A DNA stretch of 64,000 bases from Casimicrobiaceae bacterium (GTDB taxonomy: Bacteria > Pseudomonadota > Gammaproteobacteria > Burkholderiales > Casimicrobiaceae): the NCBI GenBank assembly GCA_026646885.1, contig JAPKHK010000003.1, positions 310,001 through 374,000 of the forward strand. The letters are read 5' to 3'. The notes under the pieces are model-generated. The model had not been told where the DNA came from, did not search any database, and saw nothing but the letters and a program-made list of their open reading frames with translations. Shown here piece by piece: positions 47,384 to 56,721 of the stretch; within the stretch, counting starts at the first letter, position 1; every line of letters begins with the position of its first letter. The position numbers and the translations under genes are program-made.

Positions 47384-48712
47384 ATGGCCGAATTCCTGCG
47401 TCGCTTGACCCATACACTGGCGAGCCTCTCCTGGCCGAAGTTCATCCTGCTGGCGTTTCTGGCGCTGGCCATAGTGGTTTACGCCACCGGAACGATCACG
47501 ATGCCCCGCGAGCGGTCGCCCGCCAAGGCGAGCGACCCGGTCGTTCGGCTGTTTGAGAGCACCAAGACCGCGGAGGCAACGTCAGCAGGTACCGCGGAGG
47601 TCGACAAGAAGCCGGAAAAGGCCCGCGTCAAAGTGAACGCCGCCGGCCGCCAGGTCGAAGAAGCCAGCCGCAAGCTCGAAGCAGCCTTGGAACGCATCGA
47701 AGAGATGATCGAACGCCGTGTTGCAAGCGCCGAAACTCGCCAGGACATCGCCGAGGAAAACGCTGAACGCCGTGAGGACGGCCGGCCGCAACTGCCTCTG
47801 CCTCCCGAGGCGAGCGCCGAGGGATTTGCCAAAGAAATCGCCCAGGCGCTCAACGTCGCCGTTGCCGAAGCCATCGACCGGGAGACCGCACATTACCGGT
47901 TAACGGCCAATGGCTTGGCGATCGGACTGACCATCTCGCTGCTCGCGACTCTGGCTGTTGCCAAAGTAATGGGCGGGCGCCGACGCGTTGCCGAACATGA
48001 GGCGGCCAGTTCACGGCTCGAAGCCAGCTGCGCCCGCCTCGCCAAAGAAGTCACCGAAGCGCGACTCGCCATGCTGCAAGCCCAGATCGAACCCCATTTC
48101 CTGTTCAACACGCTGGCCAGCGTGGACCACCTTATAACCATCGACCCCGCCGCGGCTTCGCGCATGCAGAAGCACCTCATCCAGTATCTGCGCGCTTCCC
48201 TGCCCCAAATGCGCGAGGCGAGTTCCACTCTGGCGCGCGAGGCGGAGCTGGCACGGGCCTATCTGTCCATCCTGCGGGTACGCATGGAAGAGCGCCTCGC
48301 CTTCACTTTCGACATCCCCGCCGAGGTCGCTAACTTGCCTTTCCCGCCGATGATGCTGCCAACGCTCGTCGAAAATGCCATCAAGCACGGGCTGGAACCG
48401 AAGCCCGAAGGCGGGCGTGTCGAAGTGAAAGCCCGGCGGGAAGGAGCCATGCTCAAGGTGAGCGTGACTGATAGCGGCGTGGGCTTTGCCGAAACTCCCG
48501 GCAAGGGCCTGGGCCTAGCCAATATCCGCGAACGCCTGGCACTACTCTTTGGCGATCGCGCCCAATTGGAAATCCTCGATCAGGCGCCCGGCACGCGGGT
48601 GACACTGATAATACCTATCGATGGGAGCGAACCCGTAGAGCAAGCCGCCCCTTGTTGCACCGCACAGGAAGGAGAAGCCCATGCCTGCACTCCGCGCCGT
48701 GATTGCCGATGA
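47384..48712 (+). CDS. LytS/AlgZ-type sensor histidine kinase
   Basis: A 442-residue kinase of the His_kinase (LytS/YehU/AlgZ) class. A membrane helix at about 19-37 and a second at about 173-192 flank a charged region of about 130 residues, with a coiled-coil-like part near 85-125 (EEASRKLEAALERIEEMIE). The kinase core has QAQIEPHFLFNTLASVDHLI with the phospho-His near 237, LVENAIKHGLEP, and the ATP-lid GKGLGLANIRERL. GGAG lies 6 bases before ATG 47384; the frame is open further upstream but across the promoter. It overlaps its response regulator by 32 bases. In pseudomonads the AlgZ/AlgR pair of this type controls type IV pilus minor-pilin genes. Confidence 0.88.
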   Translation: MAEFLRRLTHTLASLSWPKFILLAFLALAIVVYATGTITMPRERSPAKASDPVVRLFESTKTAEATSAGTAEVDKKPEKARVKVNAAGRQVEEASRKLEAALERIEEMIERRVASAETRQDIAEENAERREDGRPQLPLPPEASAEGFAKEIAQALNVAVAEAIDRETAHYRLTANGLAIGLTISLLATLAVAKVMGGRRRVAEHEAASSRLEASCARLAKEVTEARLAMLQAQIEPHFLFNTLASVDHLITIDPAAASRMQKHLIQYLRASLPQMREASSTLAREAELARAYLSILRVRMEERLAFTFDIPAEVANLPFPPMMLPTLVENAIKHGLEPKPEGGRVEVKARREGAMLKVSVTDSGVGFAETPGKGLGLANIRERLALLFGDRAQLEILDQAPGTRVTLIIPIDGSEPVEQAAPCCTAQEGEAHACTPRRDCR

Positions 48713-49436
48713 CGAACGCCTGATGCGCGACCAACTGCGCGCGGCGCTCGGTCGCGTTTGGCCCGAAGTGCAGATCGTCGCTGAGGCAAAGAACGGCCAA
48801 GAAGCGGTAGCGCTCATCGAGGATCAACAGCCGGAAATCTCTTTCCTCGATATCCGCATGCCGGGGATTTCCGGCATCGAAGTCGCACGTCGGGTCTTGG
48901 CGCAGACGCAAGTGGTCTTCGTCACCGCCTACGACGAATATGCCGTGGCCGCCTTCGACGAAGGCGCGGTCGACTATCTACTGAAGCCGGTGGAGGACGA
49001 TCGCCTGGAGCGAACCCGCAAGCGTCTCGAAGCGCGCAAGGTGGCGCCGCCAGAGGAGATGCGTACGCTACTGGAACGCCTGGCCGCCAAGATCGAGCCG
49101 CATAGCCAGCATTTCCTGGAGTGGATTCAGGCCACACGTGGCAGCCTCCTGCGCATGATTCCGACCGACGAGGTGCTTTTCTTCCGCGCCGAGGACAAAT
49201 ACACCCGGGTGGTGACCCGCGACGGAGAGAGCTTGATTCGCAAGCCCATCAAGGAACTGGTAGAGGAGCTGGACCCCAAGCTCTTCTGGCAGATTCATCG
49301 CGCGATCCTGGTCAATACCAGGGCCATCGCCGGCATCAGCCGAGATTTCCAGGGCCGCCAAAAGGTCCTACTCAAAGGAAGTGACGAGAAGCTCGAGGTG
49401 AGTCGCAGCTTCGCTCACCTGTTCAAGCAGATGTGA
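48681..49436 (+). CDS. LytTR-type response regulator (AlgR-like)
   Basis: A 251-residue regulator. The receiver domain (about 4-120) has IADDERLMRDQL, phospho-acceptor Asp57 in ISFLDIRMPGISG and the Lys in DYLLKPVEDDRL. The C-terminal LytTR DNA-binding domain (about 150-250) contains IPTDEVLFFRAEDKYTRVVT and KLFWQIHRAILVNTRAIAGI. The start codon is inside the end of the kinase gene (32-base overlap), so the two proteins are coupled. AAGGAG lies just upstream. Targets in this genome are unknown. Confidence 0.9.
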   Translation: MPALRAVIADDERLMRDQLRAALGRVWPEVQIVAEAKNGQEAVALIEDQQPEISFLDIRMPGISGIEVARRVLAQTQVVFVTAYDEYAVAAFDEGAVDYLLKPVEDDRLERTRKRLEARKVAPPEEMRTLLERLAAKIEPHSQHFLEWIQATRGSLLRMIPTDEVLFFRAEDKYTRVVTRDGESLIRKPIKELVEELDPKLFWQIHRAILVNTRAIAGISRDFQGRQKVLLKGSDEKLEVSRSFAHLFKQM

Positions 49437-49454
49437 TCCGCAAGCTGCCCTGGA

Positions 49455-49781
49455 TCAGACGCCCGCGACGTACCGGGCAATCGCGGTGGCGCTAGCCGGA
49501 TCGACCTCGGTGAATTGCACGCCGGTCTTGAAGCCCTGGGCGCCGCATACCGACCATGCCACGCGCGCAACGGCTGAAACGGTTTGCTTGAAGGCGTTTA
49601 CGGGCAGGTCGAAGCTGATGGCGCAGGGCATGCCTGGGGCGAGCTGCTGCGGCAGAATCAGGCACATGCCTCCGGACGACACGTCGAGCGTGCTGCCTTC
49701 GATGGGTGGGCCATTTCGGGCAATAACTCGCGCACGCCGCTTGAGCGGCCGGCGCGGATACTTGCGTTGTTCTTCGCCCAT
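49455..49781 (-). CDS. Small PilZ-domain protein (c-di-GMP binding)
   Basis: A 108-residue protein made of one PilZ domain. Both ligand motifs are intact: RxxxR at Arg11-Arg15 (RRPLKR) and D-x-S-x-x-G at Asp33/Ser35/Gly38 (LDVSSGGMCL). It should therefore bind c-di-GMP. It has no other domain, so it probably acts by binding a partner. The ATG is directly adjacent to AGGGAG, an unusually short spacing, and this sequence is inside one arm of a large inverted repeat. It lies between the convergent algR-like gene and typA. Confidence 0.88.
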   Translation of the reverse strand: MGEEQRKYPRRPLKRRARVIARNGPPIEGSTLDVSSGGMCLILPQQLAPGMPCAISFDLPVNAFKQTVSAVARVAWSVCGAQGFKTGVQFTEVDPASATAIARYVAGV

Positions 49782-49783
49782 CT

Positions 49784-49823
49784 CCCTGAATCATTCTGAT
49801 GAAATTGGCAGAATGATAAAGGG
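49784..49823. repeat. Inverted repeat at the start of the PilZ gene
   Basis: ATCATTCTG (49790-49798) and CAGAATGAT (49809-49817) are perfect 9-base arms around a 10-base spacer, with outer arms CCCT (49784-49787) and AGGG (49820-49823) across a 2-base mismatch. On the minus strand it covers a possible -10 (TATCAT, 49813-49818) and the AGGGAG before the PilZ start. On the plus strand it is followed by TTTT. It may be an operator, a leader hairpin or a terminator. Confidence 0.6.
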
Positions 49824-49867
49824 TTTTGCGCATCATTGGCCAGCACACCGCCACCGGAGGCGATCGC

Positions 49868-51682
49868 TCAGCTCGCCTCGCGTGACGCTTTGCGCCGTTC
49901 GTGCTCTTTGAGGTGCCGTTTGCGGATGCGGATGGACTTCGGCGTGATTTCGACCAGTTCGTCGTCAGCGATGAACTCCACCGCATACTCCAGGCTGAGG
50001 CGAATGGGTGGCGTCAGCAGAATGGCCTCGTCTTTCCCGGCCGCCCGGATGTTGGTGAGCTGCTTGGTCTTCACCGGATTGACGACCAGGTCATTGTCCC
50101 GCGAGTGAATGCCTATGATCATGCCCTCGTACAGGCGGTCGCCCGGGCTGACGAACATGCGGCCCCGCTCTTGCAGCTTCCAGAGCGCATAGGCCACGGC
50201 TTCCCCATCCTCGGCCGATACCAGCACGCCGTTGCGGCGCTCGGGAATATCTCCGCGCACCGGCGCGTAGTCATCGAAAATGTGGCTCATCAGCCCCGTG
50301 CCGCGGGTGAGGTTGAGGAATTCGTTCTGAAATCCGATCAGGCCGCGCGCCGGAATGCGGTATTCGAGTCGGACCCGCCCGCGGGCATCGGACTCCATGT
50401 TGTGCAGCTCGCCGCGACGGTAGCCCAGCGCCTCCATGACGCCGCCCTGGTGCACCTCCTCGACGTCGACGGTGAGCATCTCGAAGGGCTCGCAGCTCAC
50501 GCCGTCGACCTCGCGCAGCAGCACCCGCGGCCTCGACACCGCTAGCTCGTAGCCCTCGCGGCGCATGTTCTCCAGAAGGATGGTCAGATGAAGCTCTCCG
50601 CGACCAGAAACCATGAAGATGTCGGTATCGTTGGTTTCCTCCACGCGCAGCGCCACATTGGTGAGTAGTTCTTTCTCCAGGCGCTCCCGCAGCTGGCGGC
50701 TGGTGACAAACTTGCCCTCCTGGCCGGCCAAGGGTGAAGTGTTGACCTGGAACTGCATCACTAGTGTTGGCTCATCCACCGCGATCATGGGCAAGGCCTC
50801 GGGGTGGTCGATATCGGCCAGCGTCGTCCCGATGCCTAAATCCTCGATGCCGGTGACCATGACGATGTCGCCCGCCAAGGCGCGCTCCATCGGTTCGCGC
50901 AGCAGCCCGCGAAAACCCAGTACTTGGCCGACCTTGGCGCGCTGAGGGGGTTGATCACCGTGCAAGACAAAAACCTCTTGCGCAGGTTTGAGCTGGCCAC
51001 GGCGGACTCGCCCGATCCCCAAGCGCCCGACATAGGAAGAGTAGTCGAGGGCACTGATCTGGAGCTGGAGCGGCTCGTCGGCGTTTCCCGCCGGAGGCGG
51101 CACATGGGCCAGAATGGCCTCGAAGAGGGGGCGCATATCGCTGCCTGGCACGCGGTGATCGAGAGCAGCCCAGCCGAGGAGCGCGGAAGCATAGACCACG
51201 GTGAAATCGAGCTGCTCCTCGGTGGCGCCCAACTTGTCGAACAGATCGAAAGTCTGGCTGACCACCCAGTCCGGACGCACCCCAGGTCGGTCGATCTTGT
51301 TCACCACCACAATGGGCTTCAAGCCGAGGGCCAGCGCCTTTTTGGTAACGAAGCGCGTTTGCGGCATGGGGCCTTCGACCGCGTCGACCAGCAGCAGCAC
51401 GCCGTCGACCATCGAGAGAACCCGCTCGACCTCGCCGCCGAAATCAGCATGCCCCGGCGTATCGACGATATTGATATGCGTTCCCAAATAGTCGATAGCG
51501 CAATTTTTGGCCAGAATGGTAATACCGCGCTCCCGCTCGAGGTCATTGCTATCCATCACCCGCTCGGCGACGTGCTGATGGGCGGCGAAGGTCCCGGCCT
51601 GGTGCAGAAGCTTGTCCACCAGAGTCGTCTTGCCGTGATCTACGTGGGCGATGATGGCAATGTTGCGAAGCGCGTGAGACAT
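49868..51682 (-). CDS. typA: Translational GTPase TypA/BipA
   Basis: A 604-residue ribosome-associated GTPase. The G domain has [15 protein letters not shown], the switch [29 protein letters not shown] and [11 protein letters not shown]. The EF-G-like domains and the BipA-specific C-terminus ([15 protein letters not shown]) follow. The start at 51682 ([10 protein letters not shown]) is the usual one; the longer open frame upstream runs through the promoter. A TATAAT lies 32 bases upstream of the start, divergent from rhlE. It acts in ribosome assembly at low temperature and in stress responses. Confidence 0.96.
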   Translation of the reverse strand: MSHALRNIAIIAHVDHGKTTLVDKLLHQAGTFAAHQHVAERVMDSNDLERERGITILAKNCAIDYLGTHINIVDTPGHADFGGEVERVLSMVDGVLLLVDAVEGPMPQTRFVTKKALALGLKPIVVVNKIDRPGVRPDWVVSQTFDLFDKLGATEEQLDFTVVYASALLGWAALDHRVPGSDMRPLFEAILAHVPPPAGNADEPLQLQISALDYSSYVGRLGIGRVRRGQLKPAQEVFVLHGDQPPQRAKVGQVLGFRGLLREPMERALAGDIVMVTGIEDLGIGTTLADIDHPEALPMIAVDEPTLVMQFQVNTSPLAGQEGKFVTSRQLRERLEKELLTNVALRVEETNDTDIFMVSGRGELHLTILLENMRREGYELAVSRPRVLLREVDGVSCEPFEMLTVDVEEVHQGGVMEALGYRRGELHNMESDARGRVRLEYRIPARGLIGFQNEFLNLTRGTGLMSHIFDDYAPVRGDIPERRNGVLVSAEDGEAVAYALWKLQERGRMFVSPGDRLYEGMIIGIHSRDNDLVVNPVKTKQLTNIRAAGKDEAILLTPPIRLSLEYAVEFIADDELVEITPKSIRIRKRHLKEHERRKASREAS

Positions 51683-51713
51683 GTATGTCGATGTTTGGGC
51701 AAAAAAGCTTTTT

Positions 51714-51719
51714 ATTATA
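51714..51719 (-). promoter_or_regulatory. -10 box of typA
   Basis: A perfect TATAAT lies on the minus strand about 32 bases before the typA ATG. The -35 region (CCGGTC at 17 spacing) is weak. Confidence 0.45.
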
Positions 51720-51756
51720 GCACCTTCGACTTGGTCGACCGGGTCGCGGTCATTTG

Positions 51757-51782
51757 ACACTGAGGCAGTGTTAGAATGCCTC
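51757..51782. promoter_or_regulatory. Two overlapping inverted repeats in the typA-rhlE region
   Basis: ACACTG-AGG-CAGTGT (51757-51771) is a perfect inverted repeat. GAGGCA (51762-51767) also pairs perfectly with TGCCTC (51777-51782) across 9 bases and is followed by TTTTTG on the plus strand, like a short terminator. The two hairpins share bases and cannot form together, as in an attenuator. They lie about 150 bases upstream of the rhlE start. Confidence 0.4.
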
Positions 51783-51929
51783 TTTTTGAATCTCCGCCGC
51801 CCCCCTTGCCAGAACGCGGATTATGGGTTTTGGCCGAGGACCGAGCAGACCTTTGGCTCGCTCGGCGTGAGCGCCCGCACCGCAAGCCTTTTCGGCTCGC
51901 ACACTCGCCCAGGGGCGGAGACTTGCACC

Positions 51930-53363
51930 ATGACCAGTTTTGATGCCCTCGGGCTCGATGCCAGCATACTCAAAGCCGTTACCGAACGCGGCTATGTCAC
52001 GCCTACGCCGATCCAGGCCAAGGCAATCCCGGCAATTCTGGCCGGCAAAGACATCATGGGCGGGGCCCAGACAGGCACGGGCAAAACAGCCGGTTTCACA
52101 CTGCCTATGCTGCAGCGCCTGCTGCCGCATGCCAACACCAGCCCTTCGCCGGCGCGACACCCGGTGCGCGCTCTGATCCTCACGCCCACCCGCGAGCTGG
52201 CTATCCAGGTCGAGGAGTCCGTACGTGATTACGGAAAGCACACCGGTCTGAGGGGCACGGTGGTCTTCGGCGGCGTCGCCATGGACGCCCAAGAAGCGGC
52301 GCTGCGTGCCGGCGTCGAACTGTTGGTCGCCACCCCAGGCCGGCTTCTGGACCATGTGCAGCAAAAGACCGTCAACCTCAATCAAGTGGAAATATTCGTG
52401 CTTGATGAGGCCGACCGCATGTTGGACATGGGCTTCATCCCAGACATCAAGCGCATCATTGCGCTCTTGCCGGCAAAGCGGCAGAACCTTTTGTTCTCGG
52501 CGACTTTCTCATCGGAAATCAAGAAGCTCGCTGATCAGCTCCTCAACCAGCCCGAGCTCATCGAAGTCGCCCGCCGCAACACTGCCGCCGAAACCGTCAC
52601 CCAACTCGCCTATGTCTGCCGCGCCGATGACAAGCGCGCCTTGCTCGAGCGACTGCTGCGCGATCGCGGCGAAGAACAGGCCCTGGTTTTCATGCGCACC
52701 AAGCAAGGCGCCGGACGGCTGGCCAGGCAACTCGAAAAGGCTGGCTTTGAAGCCAGCGCGATTCACGGCGACAAGAGTCAGCTCGCCCGGCTCGAAGCTC
52801 TCGACGCCTTCAAAGAAGGCAGGATTCGCGTCCTGGTTGCCACCGATGTCGCCGCACGAGGCCTCGACATCGAGGAACTACCTCTGGTCTTCAACTTCGA
52901 ACTGCCTTACGTGCCCGAAGACTACATCCACCGCATTGGCCGCACCGGCCGCGCGGGCGCGAGCGGCGTGGCGATCTCTATCGTGGGACAGGACGAAGAA
53001 AAGCTCCTGCTGGAAGTCGAACGCCTGCTCAAACGCACCCTTCCGCGCGAGCACCTGCCCGAGATCGCCCCGGCGGAGCGCCGGCCATCGCGCGCCCTAG
53101 CGCCGACCCCTTTGCCCGGAGTGGCGCCAGTGCGCGACAAAAGTCACTTCGACCGCAACCCGGACCAGACTCTCGTGGGGCGCGCCACCGGCGGCGCCCG
53201 CCCGCCCGTGCTCATGGCTGGCAATGTCGAACTGCCACATCTGCCTACTCGGCGAGGTCGCCAAGTGCCGGCCTTGTTGATGAAGAAACCCCTGGCCGAA
53301 GCGACTTCCGGAGAGGCCAGCGAAGACGCCAGTGGGGCGACGCCCGCAGCGCAAGGGGCTTGA
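51930..53363 (+). CDS. rhlE: DEAD-box RNA helicase RhlE
   Basis: A 477-residue RNA helicase of the RhlE group. Motifs are the Q-motif ([13 protein letters not shown]), Walker [16 protein letters not shown] in [16 protein letters not shown] in LLFSATFS, and motif [15 protein letters not shown]. The C-terminal tail (about 385-477) is basic and low in complexity, as in RhlE proteins involved in RNA decay and ribosome assembly. The start at 51930 is preceded by GGCGGAG; upstream codons in frame read through a structured leader. The stop is 3 bases before the next gene, so they are probably co-transcribed. Confidence 0.94.
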   Translation: MTSFDALGLDASILKAVTERGYVTPTPIQAKAIPAILAGKDIMGGAQTGTGKTAGFTLPMLQRLLPHANTSPSPARHPVRALILTPTRELAIQVEESVRDYGKHTGLRGTVVFGGVAMDAQEAALRAGVELLVATPGRLLDHVQQKTVNLNQVEIFVLDEADRMLDMGFIPDIKRIIALLPAKRQNLLFSATFSSEIKKLADQLLNQPELIEVARRNTAAETVTQLAYVCRADDKRALLERLLRDRGEEQALVFMRTKQGAGRLARQLEKAGFEASAIHGDKSQLARLEALDAFKEGRIRVLVATDVAARGLDIEELPLVFNFELPYVPEDYIHRIGRTGRAGASGVAISIVGQDEEKLLLEVERLLKRTLPREHLPEIAPAERRPSRALAPTPLPGVAPVRDKSHFDRNPDQTLVGRATGGARPPVLMAGNVELPHLPTRRGRQVPALLMKKPLAEATSGEASEDASGATPAAQGA

Positions 53364-53366
53364 GCG

Positions 53367-55448
53367 GTGTCTCAACAGGCGATCGCGGCGCCATCGCGCC
53401 AGGTGCGCGGCGCTTGCCCCCACGATTGCCCGGATACCTGCGCACTACTGACCACGGTAGAAAACGGCCGCGCCGTCGAAGTCGCCGGCAGCCCCGACCA
53501 TCCCACCACTGCGGGGGTTTTGTGTACCAAGGTCGCCCGCTATCTGGAGCGCACTTATAGCCCGGATCGCCTCCTTCATCCGCTCAAACGCAGCGGCCCC
53601 AAGGGCAGCGGGCGGTTCACGCGCATCGGCTGGGACGAGGCCATCGACACCATTGCCCAGCGCTTCCAGGAAATCGCTGACTCGCCCGACGGTCCGGAAG
53701 CTATCGTTCCCTATAGCTACGCCGGCACCATGGGACTGGTGCAAGGCTCAGGCATGGATCGGCGCTTTTTTCACCGCCTGGGCGCCTCCATTCTGGACCG
53801 CACGATCTGTTCCTCAGCCGGCTTCGAAGGCTACAAAGCGACCATCGGCGCCACCGTCGGAACCGACCCGGAGCGCTTTGCCGAAGCCCGACTGATCATC
53901 CTTTGGGGCACCAATCCGGTCGTCTCCAACTTGCATCTCTGGCGCAAGATTCAGGAAGCCAAGCGGCGAGGCGCCAAGTTGATCGCCATCGATCCCTACC
54001 GCAGCCAAACCGCGGAAAAATGCCACCAGCACCTCGCTCTGCTGCCGGGCACCGACGCGGCGCTGGCCTTGGCGCTGATGCATTGCCTCATTCGCGAGGA
54101 CCGGGTCGACCATGACTACATCGCTCGCCACACCCTTGGCTTCGAAGCACTCAAGACCCGGGTGGCTGAGTGGCTCCCCGAACGAGCGGCGAAGATCACC
54201 GGGCTTTCCGCCGCAGCGATCGAGAGCCTCGCCGCCGACTACGGGCGCATTCGCCCGACCGCCATTCGTGTCAACTACGGCCTGCAACGCCATGGCGGTG
54301 GCGGCATGGCCATGCGCACCATTGCCTGTCTGCCGGCCTTGACCGGAGATTGGCGTTTCGCATCGGGCGGCATCCTGCTTTCGACTTCGGGCACTTATCC
54401 GATCGACACCGCGGCGCTGGAGCGTCCGGACTTGCTCCCCAATCGCCCCCGGCACATCAACATGTCGGCCATCGGCAACGCCTTGCTGGAAGCCCAGCCG
54501 CCGATCCGCGCGCTTTACGTCTACAACTCCAATCCCGTGGCTGTGGCGCCGCAAAGCCGTAAGGTGGTGCAGGGTTTCAGTCGCGAAGATCTGTTCACCG
54601 TGGTGCACGACAGCTTCCTCACCGACACCGCCGATTACGCCGATATCGTGTTGCCGGCGACCACGCAGCTCGAACATTTCGACATCCACAAATCCTACGG
54701 CCATCTCTACGTGCTAGTGAATCACCCAGCCATCGCTGCGTTGGGAGAGGCCAAACCCAACAGCGAGGCCTTTCGGTTGTTGGCGCGGCGTTTGGGCTTC
54801 CGCGAAGCAGCCTTGTTCGAAAGTGACCAGGAAATCGCCCGCCAAGCCTTTCTTTGGGATCACCCGAGAATGCGTGGCATAGACTGGGGCGAACTGCTGC
54901 AAAAGGGCTGGGCACGCCTTTCGGTGCCCGACCCCTTCACGCCTTTTGCCGCGGGGCAATTTTTTACCCCTTCGGGCAAATGCGAGTTCTATAGTGAAAG
55001 CTTGGCTGCGCAGAGCATCGATCCAGTGCCGCATTTCACGCCCCCGCATGAATCACGCGACTCGGCACCAGCAATCGCGGCACGCTATCCACTGGCGTTG
55101 ATCTCGCCACCGGCGCGCAATTTCCTCAACTCGTCCTTTGGGCATCTGCCGCGCTTTCGTGAGGAGGAAGGCTGCCCGTGTCTCGAACTCCATCCTGATG
55201 ACGCGGCGGCGCGCGGCCTGGTCGATGCGCAGGATCTACGGATTTTCAATGACCGCGGTGAATTTCGCGCCCGCTTGCGCATTACCGATCGTGTGCGGCC
55301 CGGGGTTGCGATGTCTCCCTCGATCTGGTGGCGCAAACTCTCCCCCGACGGCCGCAACGTCAACGAAGTCACTTCGCAGAAGCTCACCGATCTGGGCGGG
55401 ACCGCGGCCTTCTATGACGTGTTGGTCGAAGTCGCCCCGGCGCCCTAG
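53367..55448 (+). CDS. Molybdopterin oxidoreductase, single-subunit (DMSO-reductase superfamily)
   Basis: A 693-residue catalytic subunit with an N-terminal 4Fe-4S site, Cys17-Cys21-Cys25 and Cys53 (ACPHDCPDTC ... GVLCTKV). Bis-MGD-binding stretches include ILWGTNPVVSNLHLW and YVYNSNPVAV, and the C-terminal dinucleotide domain ends around ISPPARNFLNSSFG. RTICSSAGFEG holds a Cys at the place where the Mo ligand is expected. There is no signal peptide and no electron-transfer or membrane subunit next to it, so it is a cytoplasmic orphan of unknown substrate. The start is a GTG 3 bases after rhlE. The 3' end overlaps the convergent MFS gene by 4 bases. Confidence 0.88.
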   Translation: MSQQAIAAPSRQVRGACPHDCPDTCALLTTVENGRAVEVAGSPDHPTTAGVLCTKVARYLERTYSPDRLLHPLKRSGPKGSGRFTRIGWDEAIDTIAQRFQEIADSPDGPEAIVPYSYAGTMGLVQGSGMDRRFFHRLGASILDRTICSSAGFEGYKATIGATVGTDPERFAEARLIILWGTNPVVSNLHLWRKIQEAKRRGAKLIAIDPYRSQTAEKCHQHLALLPGTDAALALALMHCLIREDRVDHDYIARHTLGFEALKTRVAEWLPERAAKITGLSAAAIESLAADYGRIRPTAIRVNYGLQRHGGGGMAMRTIACLPALTGDWRFASGGILLSTSGTYPIDTAALERPDLLPNRPRHINMSAIGNALLEAQPPIRALYVYNSNPVAVAPQSRKVVQGFSREDLFTVVHDSFLTDTADYADIVLPATTQLEHFDIHKSYGHLYVLVNHPAIAALGEAKPNSEAFRLLARRLGFREAALFESDQEIARQAFLWDHPRMRGIDWGELLQKGWARLSVPDPFTPFAAGQFFTPSGKCEFYSESLAAQSIDPVPHFTPPHESRDSAPAIAARYPLALISPPARNFLNSSFGHLPRFREEEGCPCLELHPDDAAARGLVDAQDLRIFNDRGEFRARLRITDRVRPGVAMSPSIWWRKLSPDGRNVNEVTSQKLTDLGGTAAFYDVLVEVAPAP

Positions 55449-56710
55449 GCGCGACGAATTACGCCCAGCTTCTCGTAGGCTGGACGAATCGCAGCACGCA
55501 AGCGCGGCAGCTGAGCGCGAAACCAGAGCGCAAGAGCGGCACAAAGGAGCCCGTTGATGGCCAGGGCCCACGGTGCGCCCATCGCCCCGGCCACGACGCC
55601 CGCCACAAGGCTGCCCAGCGGTGCCATGCCCACGAAAGCCATGGTGTAGTAGCTCATCACACGGCCGCGCTTGTCGTCATCGACCACGGTCTGCACGATA
55701 GTGTTGGTCGCGGCCGCAGCCACGATGACGCCCCCACCGGTGATAAACAATAGCGGCAGCGCCAAGACATACCAAGGACAGAGCGCGAAGAGCAACAGCC
55801 CTATGGCTGAAGCCAGCGCCGCCCGGGCAATCACCAGATCGAGGTGCCGAGTGTTGCCGCGACTGGCCAGATACATGGTGCCCGCCAGGGCACCAGCACC
55901 CGCCGCGGCGAGAAGGCTACCCAAGGTGTGCGGACCGCCACCGAACACGTCTTTGGCGAAAACCGGCATCAGCGTGGTGTAGGGAGCGATGCAAAAGGCC
56001 AGACCCGCCAATAAGAAAAGCGCTGTGCGGATGGGTGCATAGCCGAAGGCGTAGGCCGCGCCTTCGCGCCAGCTCGCCCACCAGCCACGCGCCTTCAGTT
56101 CGGGAGGTGCCACGGTCCAACGCATCGCCAGCAATGCAAAAATCACCGCGATGAAGCTGGCCGCGTTGAGGGCGAAACACCAGGCTTCCCCCACCAAGGC
56201 CACCAGGAAGCCGGCCAGGGCTGGACCGATCACACGGGCGCCGTTGACCAACAGCGAATTGAGCGCGATGCCATTACCTAGCAGCGCCCGATCCTCGACC
56301 AAATGCACCATGAGTGCCTGACGCAACGGCAAGTCGAATGCCGAAAGCACACCGAGACAAGCTGCCAGCGCCAGAATGTGCCAGACGGCAATCAAATCCA
56401 GGGCGGTCAGGATCGCTAGGGTGTACGCCTGCAAGGCCATCGCCGATTGCAGCCAAATGACCGCGCGCCGCCTGTCGACGCGGTCGGTGAGCACACCGGC
56501 GATGGGCCCCAAAAGCAGAATGGCGATGTTCCCGGCGAAACTCGTGAGTCCCAGGAGCAAGGCCGAGCCGGTCAGCCGATAAACCAGCCAGGAGAGCGCG
56601 ACCTGTTGCAGCCAGGTGCCGATCATCGACAAACCCTGGCCGGCGAAGAACAGCCGGAAATTCGGTACGGCCAGCGCCCGGAAAGGATGGGCCCGCGCGG
56701 ACTGCCGCAT
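55445..56710 (-). CDS. MFS transporter (EntS/MFS_3-like exporter)
   Basis: A 421-residue protein with about 12 predicted membrane helices. The beginning FRALAVPNFRLFFAGQGLSMIGTWLQ, the motif A-like loop GVLTDRVDRRRAVI, and LPLRQALMVHLV fit the MFS_3 group, which includes enterobactin exporter EntS. Members mostly export siderophores or drugs; the substrate is unknown. It starts 11 bases after the valS stop on the same strand and may be read from the valS transcript. Confidence 0.85.
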   Translation of the reverse strand: MRQSARAHPFRALAVPNFRLFFAGQGLSMIGTWLQQVALSWLVYRLTGSALLLGLTSFAGNIAILLLGPIAGVLTDRVDRRRAVIWLQSAMALQAYTLAILTALDLIAVWHILALAACLGVLSAFDLPLRQALMVHLVEDRALLGNGIALNSLLVNGARVIGPALAGFLVALVGEAWCFALNAASFIAVIFALLAMRWTVAPPELKARGWWASWREGAAYAFGYAPIRTALFLLAGLAFCIAPYTTLMPVFAKDVFGGGPHTLGSLLAAAGAGALAGTMYLASRGNTRHLDLVIARAALASAIGLLLFALCPWYVLALPLLFITGGGVIVAAAATNTIVQTVVDDDKRGRVMSYYTMAFVGMAPLGSLVAGVVAGAMGAPWALAINGLLCAALALWFRAQLPRLRAAIRPAYEKLGVIRRA

Positions 56711-56721
56711 CGCCGGGCGAA

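Noticed and set aside
49784-49830. Inverted repeat at 49784-49823 as terminator of the AlgR-like gene
   Set aside because: It is more than 340 bases past the algR-like stop and beyond a whole gene on the other strand, so a dedicated terminator role is less likely than an element of the PilZ gene; kept as a repeat, not called a terminator.
51754-51777. TTGACA and TAGAAT before rhlE as a sigma-70 promoter
   Set aside because: The two boxes are only 12 bases apart, too close to work as a pair.
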